Source of the DNA: Anaerolineaceae bacterium
GTDB taxonomy: Bacteria > Chloroflexota > Anaerolineae > Aggregatilineales > Phototrophicaceae
Assembly (NCBI GenBank): GCA_007693385.1
Contig: REDR01000123.1
Coordinates: 1 to 64,000, forward strand
Direction: 5' to 3'
DNA length: 64,000 bases
Below the pieces are notes generated by a model, which did not search any database, had not been told where the DNA came from, and worked only from the letters and a program-made list of their open reading frames with translations. A program made the translations under genes and the position numbers. Positions 35,412 through 44,037 of this stretch are shown here, in pieces. Numbering within the stretch: the first letter of the stretch is position 1; each line of letters opens with the position of its first letter.

Positions 35412-36479
35412 ATGAAGAAATTGAATGTGGCGATATTGGGCGCGACGGGGGCGGTAGGGCAACGTTTCGTGCAGTTGCTGGAAGGCCATCCGTGGTTTAC
35501 GGTGGCGGAGGTGATCGGCTCATCGCGTAGCGCCGGTAAACCGTATGGTGAAATCGTCAATTGGGTGCTGGCCGGTGCGCCGCCCGCCGATGTCGCGGGA
35601 CTGACCGTTAAAGGTCTGCATGACGACATCCATTCACCGTTGGTCTTCTCCGCTTTGCCGAAAGAACCGGCGATTGAGCGCGAGCCAGAGCTGGCGTCTG
35701 CGGGGCATGTGGTTTGTACCAACGCGTCGGCGCATCGTATGGCGTCGGATGTACCTTTGCTATTGCCGGAGGTGAACGTTGCCCACATCGGCCTGATTGA
35801 CGTTCAACGACAGGAGCGCGGCTGGTCAACCGGCGCGTTAGTCGCTAATTCCAATTGCACGACGATGCCGGTAGTGATGGCCTTGCGTCCGTTGGTCGGT
35901 TACGGCATTGAGGCGGTGCATATGGTCAGCGAACAGGCGATTAGCGGCGCGGGGTATCCGGGCGTGGCGTCGCTGGACATCACCGATAATGTCGTGCCTT
36001 ATGTCAGTGGCGACGAGCATAAAATGGAAACCGAGCCGTTGAAGATGCTGGGCGAATTAGACGAGAACGGCATCACATTCGCGGAGATGAAACTGGGCGC
36101 GACATGCACCCGCGTGCCGGTCATTGACGGCCATCTGGTCAATATGTCGGTGTCGTTCGCGGCGGAACCATCCATCGCGGAGATCATCGCCACGTGGCAG
36201 ACGTTTCAAGCGGAGGACCCCGTGCCGCTTTTGCCTAGCGCTCCGGCGCATCCGCTCGTGTATCTGCCGCAGATTGACCGCCCGCAACCGCGCCGTGATC
36301 GCATGATCGGCGGTGGCATGACGACGGTGCTTGGCCGTCTGCGTGAATGTCCGATTATGGGCTATAAGTTCGCGGCGTTGTCGCATAATACCATTCGCGG
36401 CGCGGCGGGCTGTAGCATCCTCAACGCGGAATTGTTGGCGGTGTGCGGTTACATAGAGGGCTTCAAGCCGACATTGTAG
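35412..36479 (+). CDS. asd: Aspartate-semialdehyde dehydrogenase
   Basis: Makes aspartate semialdehyde for lysine, threonine, methionine and diaminopimelate synthesis. The 355-aa protein is of the archaeal/fungal-like branch: GATGAVGQRF (10-19), catalytic Cys149 in NSNCTTM, GAGYPGV and the GHLVNMSV motif near 240. ggggga is 5-6 nt before the ATG. Preceded by pheA, with its own likely promoter in the 73-nt gap. Confidence 0.95.
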   Translation: MKKLNVAILGATGAVGQRFVQLLEGHPWFTVAEVIGSSRSAGKPYGEIVNWVLAGAPPADVAGLTVKGLHDDIHSPLVFSALPKEPAIEREPELASAGHVVCTNASAHRMASDVPLLLPEVNVAHIGLIDVQRQERGWSTGALVANSNCTTMPVVMALRPLVGYGIEAVHMVSEQAISGAGYPGVASLDITDNVVPYVSGDEHKMETEPLKMLGELDENGITFAEMKLGATCTRVPVIDGHLVNMSVSFAAEPSIAEIIATWQTFQAEDPVPLLPSAPAHPLVYLPQIDRPQPRRDRMIGGGMTTVLGRLRECPIMGYKFAALSHNTIRGAAGCSILNAELLAVCGYIEGFKPTL

Positions 36480-36485
36480 GGTAGG

Positions 36486-36504
36486 GCGGACAATCCGCGT
36501 TTTT
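36486..36504 (+). terminator. Short hairpin with T run after asd
   Basis: A 5-bp stem gcgga/tccgc with a 3-nt loop is followed by a run of five T (36500-36504). The stem is short, so efficiency is uncertain. Confidence 0.4.
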
Positions 36505-36639
36505 CTCGCGTTGACACCGCCCGAACGGTCTTTTAGACTCGGCTTTGAGGGGGGGCGATAAGGCGTTCGCGTATCTTTTCACAATAGACGGGGTTGTGTT
36601 TTAACGTACAGAGCAGATTATCCGGTTAGGGAGAGCAAA

Positions 36640-37857
36640 ATGAGAGTTTTTATCGCAGGGATCGACGGCTATCTTGGCTGGACGCTGGCGCAATACCTGA
36701 CGGCGCGTGGGCATGAAGTAGCCGGTGCGGATGCGATGTTGCGCCGTGAATGGGTGGCGGAGATGGAAAGCCAGAGCGCTATGCCGATCTTCAGCCGCGA
36801 AGAGCGCCTTGAAGCCTTCAAAGCGCATTATGGCAAAGAATTGGATTTCCGCGTCGGGAATTTTCTGGATTATGATTTCATTGCGGAATTTTTCGAGGAA
36901 TTCAAGCCGGAAGCTATCGTGCATCTGGGGCAGATGCCTTCCGCGCCGTATTCGATGATTGACCGCGAACACATCGTCTTTACCCAGCACAATAACGTCA
37001 TCGGCAATTTGAACCTGCTGTGGGCGATGAAAGACATCGTGCCGGACGCGCATCTGCTGAAACTGGGCACGATGGGCGAATATGGCACGCCGAATATGGA
37101 CATCCCGGAAGGATTCTTCGAGGTGGAATATCGCGGGCGCAAGGATACATTGCCGTTCCCGCGACAGGCCGCCAGCTACTACCACTGGAGCAAGGTACAC
37201 GACAGCAATAACACCATGTACGCTTGCAAAATCTGGGGCTTGCGGGCGACGGACGTGATGCAGGGCGTGGTTTTTGGCACGCGCATTGACGAGATGGGCG
37301 AAAATCCTGATCCGCGCCTGCGGACGCGCCTTGACTTCGATCAGAGCTTCGGCACGGCGATCAACCGTTTCGTGTGTCAGGCGGTCATCGACCATCCGTT
37401 GACGCTGTACGGCGCAGGGCATCAGAAGCGCGGCTTCTTGCCATTGCGCGACGCGATGCAGTGTATGGCGCTCACTATCGAGAATCCAGCGGAAAAGGGC
37501 GAATACCGCGTCTTTAACCAGTTCGAGGAAACGTATAGCATCATCGAATTGGCCGATATGGTGCAGGGCGTCGGCGCGGAAATCGGCGTCGATGTGGACA
37601 TTTACGAATACGACAATCCGCGCAACGAGATGGCCGAGCATTACTTCAATCCAGATCGTCAGCATTTGCTGGATATTGGCTACCAGCCGACGCACGATGT
37701 CCGGTCTGAGGTGCGCGTGATGATGCAGGACTTATTGCCGCATAAAGACCGCATCGAAGCTAGCAAGGATGCGCTGATTCCGCAGTATCGCTGGGATGGC
37801 ACGCATCGTCGTTCGGCACAAATTCGCAAGGCGTCGTCGCTGAAGCAAACCCAGTAA
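36640..37857 (+). CDS. sqdB: UDP-sulfoquinovose synthase (SQD1/SqdB family)
   Basis: Extended SDR enzyme that makes UDP-sulfoquinovose from UDP-glucose and sulfite, the head-group donor for the sulfolipid SQDG. The 405-aa protein starts with a Rossmann GIDGYLGW motif (7-14). It carries SQD1 signatures: SAPYSMIDR, TQHNNVIGNLN, KLGTMGEYGTPN, the catalytic YHWSKVHDS (YxxxK), RATDVMQGVV and FNQFEETYS. The partner glycosyltransferase (SqdX) is not in the window. A strong terminator follows. Other nucleotide-sugar products remain possible. Confidence 0.88.
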   Translation: MRVFIAGIDGYLGWTLAQYLTARGHEVAGADAMLRREWVAEMESQSAMPIFSREERLEAFKAHYGKELDFRVGNFLDYDFIAEFFEEFKPEAIVHLGQMPSAPYSMIDREHIVFTQHNNVIGNLNLLWAMKDIVPDAHLLKLGTMGEYGTPNMDIPEGFFEVEYRGRKDTLPFPRQAASYYHWSKVHDSNNTMYACKIWGLRATDVMQGVVFGTRIDEMGENPDPRLRTRLDFDQSFGTAINRFVCQAVIDHPLTLYGAGHQKRGFLPLRDAMQCMALTIENPAEKGEYRVFNQFEETYSIIELADMVQGVGAEIGVDVDIYEYDNPRNEMAEHYFNPDRQHLLDIGYQPTHDVRSEVRVMMQDLLPHKDRIEASKDALIPQYRWDGTHRRSAQIRKASSLKQTQ

Positions 37858-37899
37858 GCGACGATAGACCGCTACGGGCTTCTAACTAGCTTCTTAAAG

Positions 37900-37928
37900 A
37901 GCGCGGGCTGAATCCCCCGCGCTTTTTT
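37900..37928 (+). terminator. Rho-independent terminator after sqdB
   Basis: A perfect 8-bp GC-rich stem (37900-37907 with 37916-37923), 8-nt loop and six T (37923-37928). Classic intrinsic terminator. Confidence 0.9.
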
Positions 37929-37955
37929 GTTATGATCTAAAGCATGTGAGCATCG

Positions 37956-37961
37956 TATACT
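37956..37961 (+). promoter_or_regulatory. Candidate -10 of the hisD operon
   Basis: TATACT lies about 55 nt upstream of hisD, just after the sqdB terminator. The region 17 bp upstream has only a poor -35 match. Confidence 0.35.
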
Positions 37962-38015
37962 GCGGGCGGCCTTCATGCGGTCGTCGGCCTGATGATAGGA
38001 CGGATAGATTACATA

Positions 38016-39329
38016 ATGGTTCAGTTTTTGCGGTTAGACGAATTATCTGAAGGGCAATTGGCCGCTATTATGCGGCGTGCGGAAAAAGACATCAGCGACT
38101 TATTGCCCACCGCGCAGGGCGTGATTGACCGTGTACGGAGCGAAGGCGATGCGGCGGTGTTGGACTATGCGCGACAATTCGACGCCAAGGATTTTCAGGC
38201 GGATATGCTCAAGGCGACTCCGGCGGACTTCGCGGCGGCCAGAGAGCAAGTCAGCGCGGAGGTTGTCGCCGCTATCCAGCTAGCACACGACAACATTCGC
38301 CGCTTCCATGAGGAACAAATGCCGGAGCAGATGTGGTTCACGGAGGTGCGCCCGGGCATCATGGCGGGCGAGAAGATCACGCCGATCACCAGTGCCGCGC
38401 TGTATGTGCCGCGTGGCAAAGGCGCGTTTCCGTCAGTGATGTTGATGTTGGCGATACCGGCCATCGTCGCCGGTGTGGAGCGCCTCATCGTGGTGACGCC
38501 GCCTAAGCCCGACGGCAAACCGGACGCCGGCTCGCTGGTGGCCGCCGAAATCGCTGGCATTGATGAGGTTTACGTCGTGGGCGGGATGCAGGCGATAGCG
38601 GCTGTCGCGTTCGGCACGGAGACCATCCCGAAGGTCGATAAGGTCATCGGGCCGGGCAGTAGCTATGTTACGGCGGCCAAGCGGCTTCTGTACGGTACGA
38701 TTGACGTTGGTTTGCCCGCCGGTCCCAGTGAGTCTATCATCCTGACTGACGATAGTGCCGATCCGCGTCTGGCCGCGCTTGATCTGCTGGTAGAAGCCGA
38801 ACACGGCCCGGATTCCGCCGCGCTATTGGTCACGCATAGCGCCCGTGTCGCGGAGGGTGTGCGCGACGTCCTGCCGGAGTACATCGCCGAGCTTCCGGAG
38901 TGGCGACAGGCGTTCATCAATACGGTATTGTCGAATTATGGCGGCATCTTATTGACCGACTCGCTGGAGCAGTCCATCGCTTTCGTCAATGATTACGCGC
39001 CGGAGCATCTGGAAATCATCACCGAAGAGCCGTTCGTCACGCTCAACCGCATCAAGAACGCGGGCGAGATTCTGCTCGGGCCGATGACGCCGATCCCGAC
39101 GGCTAATTATGCGCTCGGCTTGAACGCGATTTTGCCGACAGGTGGCTTTGCGCGGACGTTCTCTTCAGTCAGTGTGTGGGATTTCCTCAAGCGTAGCGGC
39201 ATCGGCTATCTATCGCGGGAAGGGTACGAGAGCTTGCGCCGTGAAGTGGCGTTGTTGGCTGATTATGAAGGCTTTCCGGCGCACGCGATGGCTGTTCGTA
39301 AACGTGACGAGATTTTGGGTATCGAATGA
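38016..39329 (+). CDS. hisD: Histidinol dehydrogenase
   Basis: Catalyses the last two oxidations of histidine synthesis, Zn-dependent. The 437-aa protein has the signature GPGSSYVTAAKRLLYG and PAGPSESIILTD, metal/catalytic residues in VEAEHGPDS, and DYAPEHLE near 330. An in-frame ATG at 37992 is possible, but ATG 38016 gives the family-like MVQFLRLDELSE start. The stop overlaps the next ATG by 4 nt (ATGA). Confidence 0.95.
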   Translation: MVQFLRLDELSEGQLAAIMRRAEKDISDLLPTAQGVIDRVRSEGDAAVLDYARQFDAKDFQADMLKATPADFAAAREQVSAEVVAAIQLAHDNIRRFHEEQMPEQMWFTEVRPGIMAGEKITPITSAALYVPRGKGAFPSVMLMLAIPAIVAGVERLIVVTPPKPDGKPDAGSLVAAEIAGIDEVYVVGGMQAIAAVAFGTETIPKVDKVIGPGSSYVTAAKRLLYGTIDVGLPAGPSESIILTDDSADPRLAALDLLVEAEHGPDSAALLVTHSARVAEGVRDVLPEYIAELPEWRQAFINTVLSNYGGILLTDSLEQSIAFVNDYAPEHLEIITEEPFVTLNRIKNAGEILLGPMTPIPTANYALGLNAILPTGGFARTFSSVSVWDFLKRSGIGYLSREGYESLRREVALLADYEGFPAHAMAVRKRDEILGIE

Positions 39330-40552
39330 GTTTGCTACAGCGCATTCAGCAATTACAATTCACGCAGAAAGCAGAGGCCGAAAGGCTTCTGCTGGATTTC
39401 ATAAACGGCGTTTTTCCGTTGCAAGTCGTCGCGTGTGAGTTGCGCCCGCAGGTTATATCGCTTAATTCGTTCAACGGATTTATCACGCTGGCGGATGGTG
39501 AGCGCAAGTTCTTCAAGACGCACACCGAGCAGGACAACGTGATTGACGAATACTACAATGCCGGTCTGCTGGCCGATGCCGGTTATCCGGTCATCCAGCC
39601 GATACACAGTTCGACCACTGCCGGTCAGCATTTGCTGATCTACGACGTGATCGAATCGCCATCGGTGTTTGATGTGGCGTGGGCGATTGAGCGCGGTGAC
39701 GATGCGGAGTCTCTGCCCGCGCTGACCGCCGCACAGAACCGCGCCGATGATGCGCTGTGGGCGATCTATCAGCAGACGATAGGTGAACAATCCGCCGCTG
39801 ATTCAGCGAATGCGCCGATTCATCAGTTGTTTTATCACCGGTTGGCGGGCGGTAGGCTCAAGCGGTTTTACGGCCAGCAGACGACGGTCAAGCTGATAGA
39901 TGCGGTTTATGATCTGCGTGAGGTGCGCTCGGTTCGCTGGTCGATCAACGGGCAAATCTACGGCGAGACGCTGAACGACATCATCAAGCGGGCGATCAAT
40001 CTACTCCAACCAACACGGGCGGATGTGTCGATCATCGGGCACGGCGACGCGCATAACGGCAACGTGTTCTTCGCGGATGGTCAAAGCCTGCTATACTTTG
40101 ATCCGGCGTTCGCTGGTCGTCATCATCCTCTGCTGGACATTGTGAAGCCGATCTTTCACAACGTTTTCGCTATGTGGATGTACTATCCGGCGGAGAAACG
40201 ACGCACAACGCCGGTGCGCTTCAGTCGTGGCGATGACCTGTGGACTGTGGCGTATGACTATAATCTGCATCCGGTGCGGCGCATGTTCCTACAGAGCAAA
40301 GTGGAGCGCGTGCTAACGCCACTGGTGATTGAGCTAGCACGGCGCGGTCAATTGCGGTCGGATTGGCGGGCGTACTTCAAGGCGGCGCTGTTCTGTTGTC
40401 CGTTTTTGACGCTGAATCTGGCGGATGCTGACCGCTTCCCGCCGGAAATCAGCCTGTTGGGGCTGGCGATGGCGGTGGAGATGGGCGGCGAGAGCGATAC
40501 AGCCCGTAGCGCAATTGATACGATATTGGACAATGTGGAGCGTTCCTTATGA
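39326..40552 (+). CDS. Uncharacterised APH-like kinase coupled to hisD
   Basis: A 408-aa protein of the aminoglycoside-phosphotransferase/choline-kinase fold. N-terminal lobe to about 125; catalytic loop IIGHGDAHNGNVFF (HGDxHxxN, about 235-248); metal-binding Asp in YFDPAFAG. A long C-terminal helical part follows. It overlaps hisD and the next gene by 4 nt each, so the three are translated as a coupled unit. Substrate unknown. A resistance role is unlikely given its place in a biosynthetic operon. Confidence 0.8.
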   Translation: MSLLQRIQQLQFTQKAEAERLLLDFINGVFPLQVVACELRPQVISLNSFNGFITLADGERKFFKTHTEQDNVIDEYYNAGLLADAGYPVIQPIHSSTTAGQHLLIYDVIESPSVFDVAWAIERGDDAESLPALTAAQNRADDALWAIYQQTIGEQSAADSANAPIHQLFYHRLAGGRLKRFYGQQTTVKLIDAVYDLREVRSVRWSINGQIYGETLNDIIKRAINLLQPTRADVSIIGHGDAHNGNVFFADGQSLLYFDPAFAGRHHPLLDIVKPIFHNVFAMWMYYPAEKRRTTPVRFSRGDDLWTVAYDYNLHPVRRMFLQSKVERVLTPLVIELARRGQLRSDWRAYFKAALFCCPFLTLNLADADRFPPEISLLGLAMAVEMGGESDTARSAIDTILDNVERSL

Positions 40553-40845
40553 GTGGTTTACCCGAATTCAAAGAGGTCACGGTGGGCTATGCCCGCAATT
40601 TCATCCAGACGGTGCTAGGCAACCGCTTGATCCGGCTGGAAGCGATGAACGGCAACGCTTTCCGCGCTGTGTTCTCCAAAGAATATTTCGCGCTGGGCGA
40701 TGACCAGACAGAAGTCAGCAAGTCGCAATGGAACACGATGAAGAAGCGCATGAAGCGCGTTAATCGTGATGTGTTCATCTTCCGTCGTTATGGCACCGCC
40801 TCAGATGGCAACCTGTACGTTCAGTTTGGCTTCTTCGTCGATTAG
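40549..40845 (+). CDS. Uncharacterised 98-aa protein coupled to the APH-like kinase
   Basis: Not recognised. A soluble 98-aa protein of mixed alpha/beta composition, no cysteines, no signal or TM segment. It contains a basic stretch NTMKKRMKRVNRD (about 62-74) and ends YVQFGFFVD. ATGA overlap with the kinase gene and 4-bp overlap with the convergent hisG. Codon use is like its neighbours, so it is probably a real gene; a role with the kinase is inferred from coupling only. Confidence 0.75.
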   Translation: MSGLPEFKEVTVGYARNFIQTVLGNRLIRLEAMNGNAFRAVFSKEYFALGDDQTEVSKSQWNTMKKRMKRVNRDVFIFRRYGTASDGNLYVQFGFFVD

Positions 40846-41852
40846 ATCGCCAGCGCTTCGATTAACGCTTTGTACGTCGGCGATTCTTGCAAAAAGACGT
40901 AATTCACCGGCTGGACGACGATCTGTGAGCCGCCTATCTCGCGCAGATGCTCGACGGCGGTTAGCAGGTGGCGCTTGTTGATGGTCACGGTGGCGGTGAA
41001 CCAACCGCGCCCGCCATCATCGCCAGCGCCGTAGATCGGGGCGATTGTCGGCCCGAGTAAACCGGCTGTTGTCGGATTTGCCGCGATGCGCTCTGCGATT
41101 CCCGCCGCGCTTTCTCCCTGTATGTTGATGGTCAGTTGCGAATAATCGCGCCCTTGCAAGGCGGCGTCGATGTGTTCCAGCAGGACGCGCACCGTATCCA
41201 GCAAGGTCTGGTCGCTCTGCAATGCTCGCCGGTTGCCGATCAAACACGCCTGCGAGCGCGTGATGATGCCGTCCGGGATGGGGCGCAGGTGATTTTCGCG
41301 GAGGGTGGTGCCGGTCTGCGATAGATCAACGACAATATCGGCATAACCGATGGTGGGCGCGGCCTCGATAGCGCCTTCAGCCTCGACGATCTTGAAGTGA
41401 TGAATGCCGTTAGCGTGTAGGAAGCGCCGTGTCAGGCGGGTGTAGGTGGTGGCGACGCGCAGATTGCGCCGCTTCTCCTCGCGGAAATCCAGCGCAACAT
41501 CGACCAGATCGGTCATCGTCTCCACGTCAATCCACGTTTCCGGCACGGCCACCATCAGATCACAATGGCCGTATCCCAGCGCCGGATGGATGACGACGAC
41601 TTCATCATCGCCGTATTCTTCGACGACATCCAGACCGGTAACGCCGACATGGGCGGTGCCGTCCGCTACTTTGTACAGCACATCTTTGACGCGCTGAAAC
41701 AGCACATCCAGACGCGGAATGGCGCGGATGTTGCCGGTATATTGACGCGGATTCGGTTTGCTGATCTTGAGTCCGGCCTCTTTCAAAAAGCTGTAAGTTG
41801 GCTCGGCGATGGCGCCCTTGCTGGGTAGCGCCAATGTGAATTTTTCATCCAT
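40842..41852 (-). CDS. hisG: ATP phosphoribosyltransferase, long form
   Basis: First enzyme of histidine synthesis. The 336-aa protein has the periplasmic-binding-like catalytic domains (ALPSKGAIAEPT at the N-terminus; AEGAIEAAPTIGYADIVVDL with the PRPP-binding TGTTLREN near 185). It also has a C-terminal HisG_C-like regulatory domain (about 245-332, ending GGSQIVVQPVNYVF), typical of the long HisG. It is encoded 6 nt after hisZ, which normally partners only the short form. Confidence 0.93.
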   Translation of the reverse strand: MDEKFTLALPSKGAIAEPTYSFLKEAGLKISKPNPRQYTGNIRAIPRLDVLFQRVKDVLYKVADGTAHVGVTGLDVVEEYGDDEVVVIHPALGYGHCDLMVAVPETWIDVETMTDLVDVALDFREEKRRNLRVATTYTRLTRRFLHANGIHHFKIVEAEGAIEAAPTIGYADIVVDLSQTGTTLRENHLRPIPDGIITRSQACLIGNRRALQSDQTLLDTVRVLLEHIDAALQGRDYSQLTINIQGESAAGIAERIAANPTTAGLLGPTIAPIYGAGDDGGRGWFTATVTINKRHLLTAVEHLREIGGSQIVVQPVNYVFLQESPTYKALIEALAI

Positions 41853-41858
41853 GCGGCT

Positions 41859-43238
41859 TTATGATCCGTCCAGTATTTCGGCTAATGTGTCGATCTGTGT
41901 CAGGGTGAATGTTTGCCCGTCGTGGTGTATCGCGCCGGATTCGTCAACCCGCATAAACGGCGAGTCGTCGCGTTCCGGCGTCAAGATGAGGTGTACACCA
42001 TGCCCGCGTAACGCCATCGCCCAGCGCATCGCGTCGGCTCCCGTTGCGTCGTCATACAGCAGGCGATGAACCGGTTGATCGTCCGCGAGATTGCCCGCGC
42101 CCGCGATGATGGCTTCCATCCGGTAAGCAAAGCCAACCGCCGGAACGTCATTTTCCGCGCCGATCAAACGCGGTAGCTCATCGTAACGGCCACCGCCGGC
42201 CAGCGTCACGCCGTCCGCCCCGCGTAGGTCAAACACCACGCCGGTATAATAGTCCCACGTCCGCGCTAAGTCCGGTTGAATGACGATGCGCTGGCGGTCT
42301 ATACCGGCGGCGGACAGCAGATCGAGCATCGTCAACCACTCCGCGAAGATTACCGAGCCGTGCTGGTCGTCGCCGATCTCCTGTTTGATGGTGGCGATAC
42401 CGGCATCGACGGGGGCGTTAATCGCCATCCAGCGCTGTAAGAAGTGCAGAGCGTCGTCGATTTGATGTTTTTGCGCGGCTTGCTGGCGTTTGCGTAGCAG
42501 TCTGCGGGCGATGTCGTGGCGGGTGCGTCCGCCCATGGTGGCGCTAGCCCGACTGGTATTCAGCAGGACATCGAGCATCGACTGCGTGCCGGTCTGTGTG
42601 ATGGCGTCATCGTCGGCTTGTTGCGGCGTCTGCCACAGGTATTGATCCAACCGCGCCATGAGCGCCGCTTTTGCGTCGTCGTCGCCGCGTTTGAGGTCAT
42701 TACGTGCGCTCAGTATGTGGCGCTGGGTGCGCGGGTCAAGACCGTAACGCGCCAACAGTTGCCGCGTCAGCCCGACATGGCCGATGACTAATTGCCAGTC
42801 GGTGATACCGGCTTGCTCGATGCCGCGTACCGCCATAGCGATGATCTCCGCTTCGGCCATCGCGCCCGCCATGCCGATCAACTCCGCGCCGACGCTGTAG
42901 CGCTGGCTGTGCCGGTCTTTATCGTCGGGATAGTCGGCGAAGATCGCACCTTTGAATTGCCAGCGTGCCGCGCCGGTCTGGTCGCCGGTGATGTAGCGAT
43001 GGGCGGCGGCGGCGGTGAACTCCGGACGCAGGGTTAACACGTGGCCGTTGCGCTCAAATGTGAATAGCCGTTCGGCCACGTTGTCGCCCGCTTTGGTCAG
43101 GAATAGGTCGGCGTCTTCGATGATTGGCATTTCAATCAACTCATAGCCATAATATGCCATGTGGCCGGTCAGCAGGTTGGCAAAATTTTGTAACGATTGT
43201 GCGTCGTCATAGGGGAGGGTGTTGCTCGGTCTTTGCAC
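41859..43238 (-). CDS. hisZ: HisZ-like histidyl-tRNA synthetase paralogue
   Basis: Class II aaRS-like protein of 459 aa, probably the regulatory subunit of ATP phosphoribosyltransferase. Motif 1 region and TLRPEFT (about 72-78) are kept. Motif 2 is degraded (DRHSQRYSVGAELIG in place of a GRYREFHQ-type motif), the HisRS signature is altered to LARTWDYYTG, and motif 3 is AGGGRYDEL. A reduced anticodon-domain-like tail follows to 459. GTG start with GGAG 8 nt upstream. Adjacency to hisG favours HisZ over a true HisRS, which remains the alternative. Confidence 0.82.
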   Translation of the reverse strand: MQRPSNTLPYDDAQSLQNFANLLTGHMAYYGYELIEMPIIEDADLFLTKAGDNVAERLFTFERNGHVLTLRPEFTAAAAHRYITGDQTGAARWQFKGAIFADYPDDKDRHSQRYSVGAELIGMAGAMAEAEIIAMAVRGIEQAGITDWQLVIGHVGLTRQLLARYGLDPRTQRHILSARNDLKRGDDDAKAALMARLDQYLWQTPQQADDDAITQTGTQSMLDVLLNTSRASATMGGRTRHDIARRLLRKRQQAAQKHQIDDALHFLQRWMAINAPVDAGIATIKQEIGDDQHGSVIFAEWLTMLDLLSAAGIDRQRIVIQPDLARTWDYYTGVVFDLRGADGVTLAGGGRYDELPRLIGAENDVPAVGFAYRMEAIIAGAGNLADDQPVHRLLYDDATGADAMRWAMALRGHGVHLILTPERDDSPFMRVDESGAIHHDGQTFTLTQIDTLAEILDGS

Positions 43239-43388
43239 GCGATTCTCCGTTATTGCTCAAGCCCGCACCATGATAACCAATGCGTTGATGATGGGGAATA
43301 GGCAATATATCCGGCGGGGATTTTTACGGCATTTTTATGAAAGAAATGATTTTCCTACTGTGTTCTATCCTGTTGTTACATCAATTTC

Positions 43389-43397
43389 TGTTATAAT
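43389..43397 (+). promoter_or_regulatory. Extended -10 promoter of the 81-aa gene
   Basis: TGt-TATAAT is a perfect extended -10 (TATAAT at 43392-43397). It lies about 42 nt upstream of the small gene. No good -35, which extended -10 promoters do not need. Confidence 0.6.
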
Positions 43398-43438
43398 TAC
43401 ATCAGTTGACGTTGTTTAACGGAAGCAGAAGAAACCTT

Positions 43439-43684
43439 ATGATGAGCAATCCACCCGCCGAAAAGATTGTAGCACACTATACAGAAGCGTATCAGCGACT
43501 TTATAAGCGCGAGCCGCGTGATTTGCGTATGATTGATAGCGAATGGGTCGTCGTCAATGGGGCGCAGATGCGCTTGCAGGAGCTGGAATATCTCACCCAA
43601 CAATTACAACTCGAATATCGCGCCGGTGTCGAGAAGCGAAAGAATGTTGTGCAACGTCTGGTGAAATGGTTCAAAGGCGTATGA
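43439..43684 (+). CDS. Small conserved-looking protein of unknown function
   Basis: Not recognised. 81 aa from ATG 43439 (ATG 43442 also possible). It looks all-helical and soluble: KIVAHYTEAYQRLYKREPRD, then a short WVVVNG strand, then a helix with QELEYLTQQLQLEY and a basic end (KRKNVVQRLVKWFKGV). It has its own promoter and a nearby terminator, so it is probably a single-gene unit. Confidence 0.7.
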   Translation: MMSNPPAEKIVAHYTEAYQRLYKREPRDLRMIDSEWVVVNGAQMRLQELEYLTQQLQLEYRAGVEKRKNVVQRLVKWFKGV

Positions 43685-43780
43685 TGAGCGCGACCTGCTA
43701 TCTCGCATTTGCTGGCTGATCGCTCCGCGCATTTATGCCGATAGTGCGGCGTGCGTTTGCTTATTGATGTTGATAATGTA

Positions 43781-43812
43781 AAAGGCGGCCTCGTGATGAT
43801 GAGGCCGCCTTT
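43781..43812. terminator. Strong bidirectional terminator
   Basis: A perfect 12-bp stem (43781-43792 with 43801-43812) and 8-nt loop; T-rich on both sides (cctttgcg on plus, ttttac on minus). It can end the 81-aa gene from the left and the gene remnant at 43846-44037 from the right. Confidence 0.8.
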
Positions 43813-43845
43813 GCGTTGTGCGATTTGTATGATACAGGCGGGCGA

Positions 43846-44037
43846 TCACTCGATGCGAAATTCGTCACGCACCGGCTCGAACATCCCCGTGAGAATCGTG
43901 GTATCCGCTAGCGACGCTCCCATGCGTACCGCATAACCGGCTATCGTCTTCTGTGCTGGCGATGAATTGTGCCACCTTATGCGGTATGATTGTGCTACTT
44001 TAAGAGACGTTTTTATAGCCTTGCTCTTGTGATGTGT
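43846..44037 (-). pseudogene. Possible 3' remnant of a gene, or very short ORF
   Basis: On the minus strand, an open frame of about 62 codons ends in TGA (43846-43848) just before the terminator. It reads like protein sequence (for example AQKTIAGYAVRMGASL, then ADTTILTGMFEPVRDEF). The only ATG in frame (43921-43923) would give 25 aa and has no ribosome site, and a stop lies upstream near 44038. A truncated gene whose 5' part was replaced by the next operon is one explanation. The 43685-44033 gap otherwise holds only the terminator. Confidence 0.3.

Noticed and set aside
34982-35788. A 268-codon minus-strand frame spanning the pheA-asd junction
   Set aside because: It runs through two well-supported genes and their gap, with low-complexity translation.
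36601-37695. A 364-codon open frame antisense to sqdB
   Set aside because: Its translation has no recognisable domain and mirrors the codon pattern of sqdB, whose motifs are unmistakable.
39326-40552. Aminoglycoside resistance phosphotransferase
   Set aside because: Only the general kinase fold is shared; translational coupling to hisD points to metabolism.
41859-43238. Plain histidyl-tRNA synthetase
   Set aside because: Motif 2 and the HisRS signature are degraded and the gene abuts hisG, which favours HisZ; kept as an alternative in the entry.
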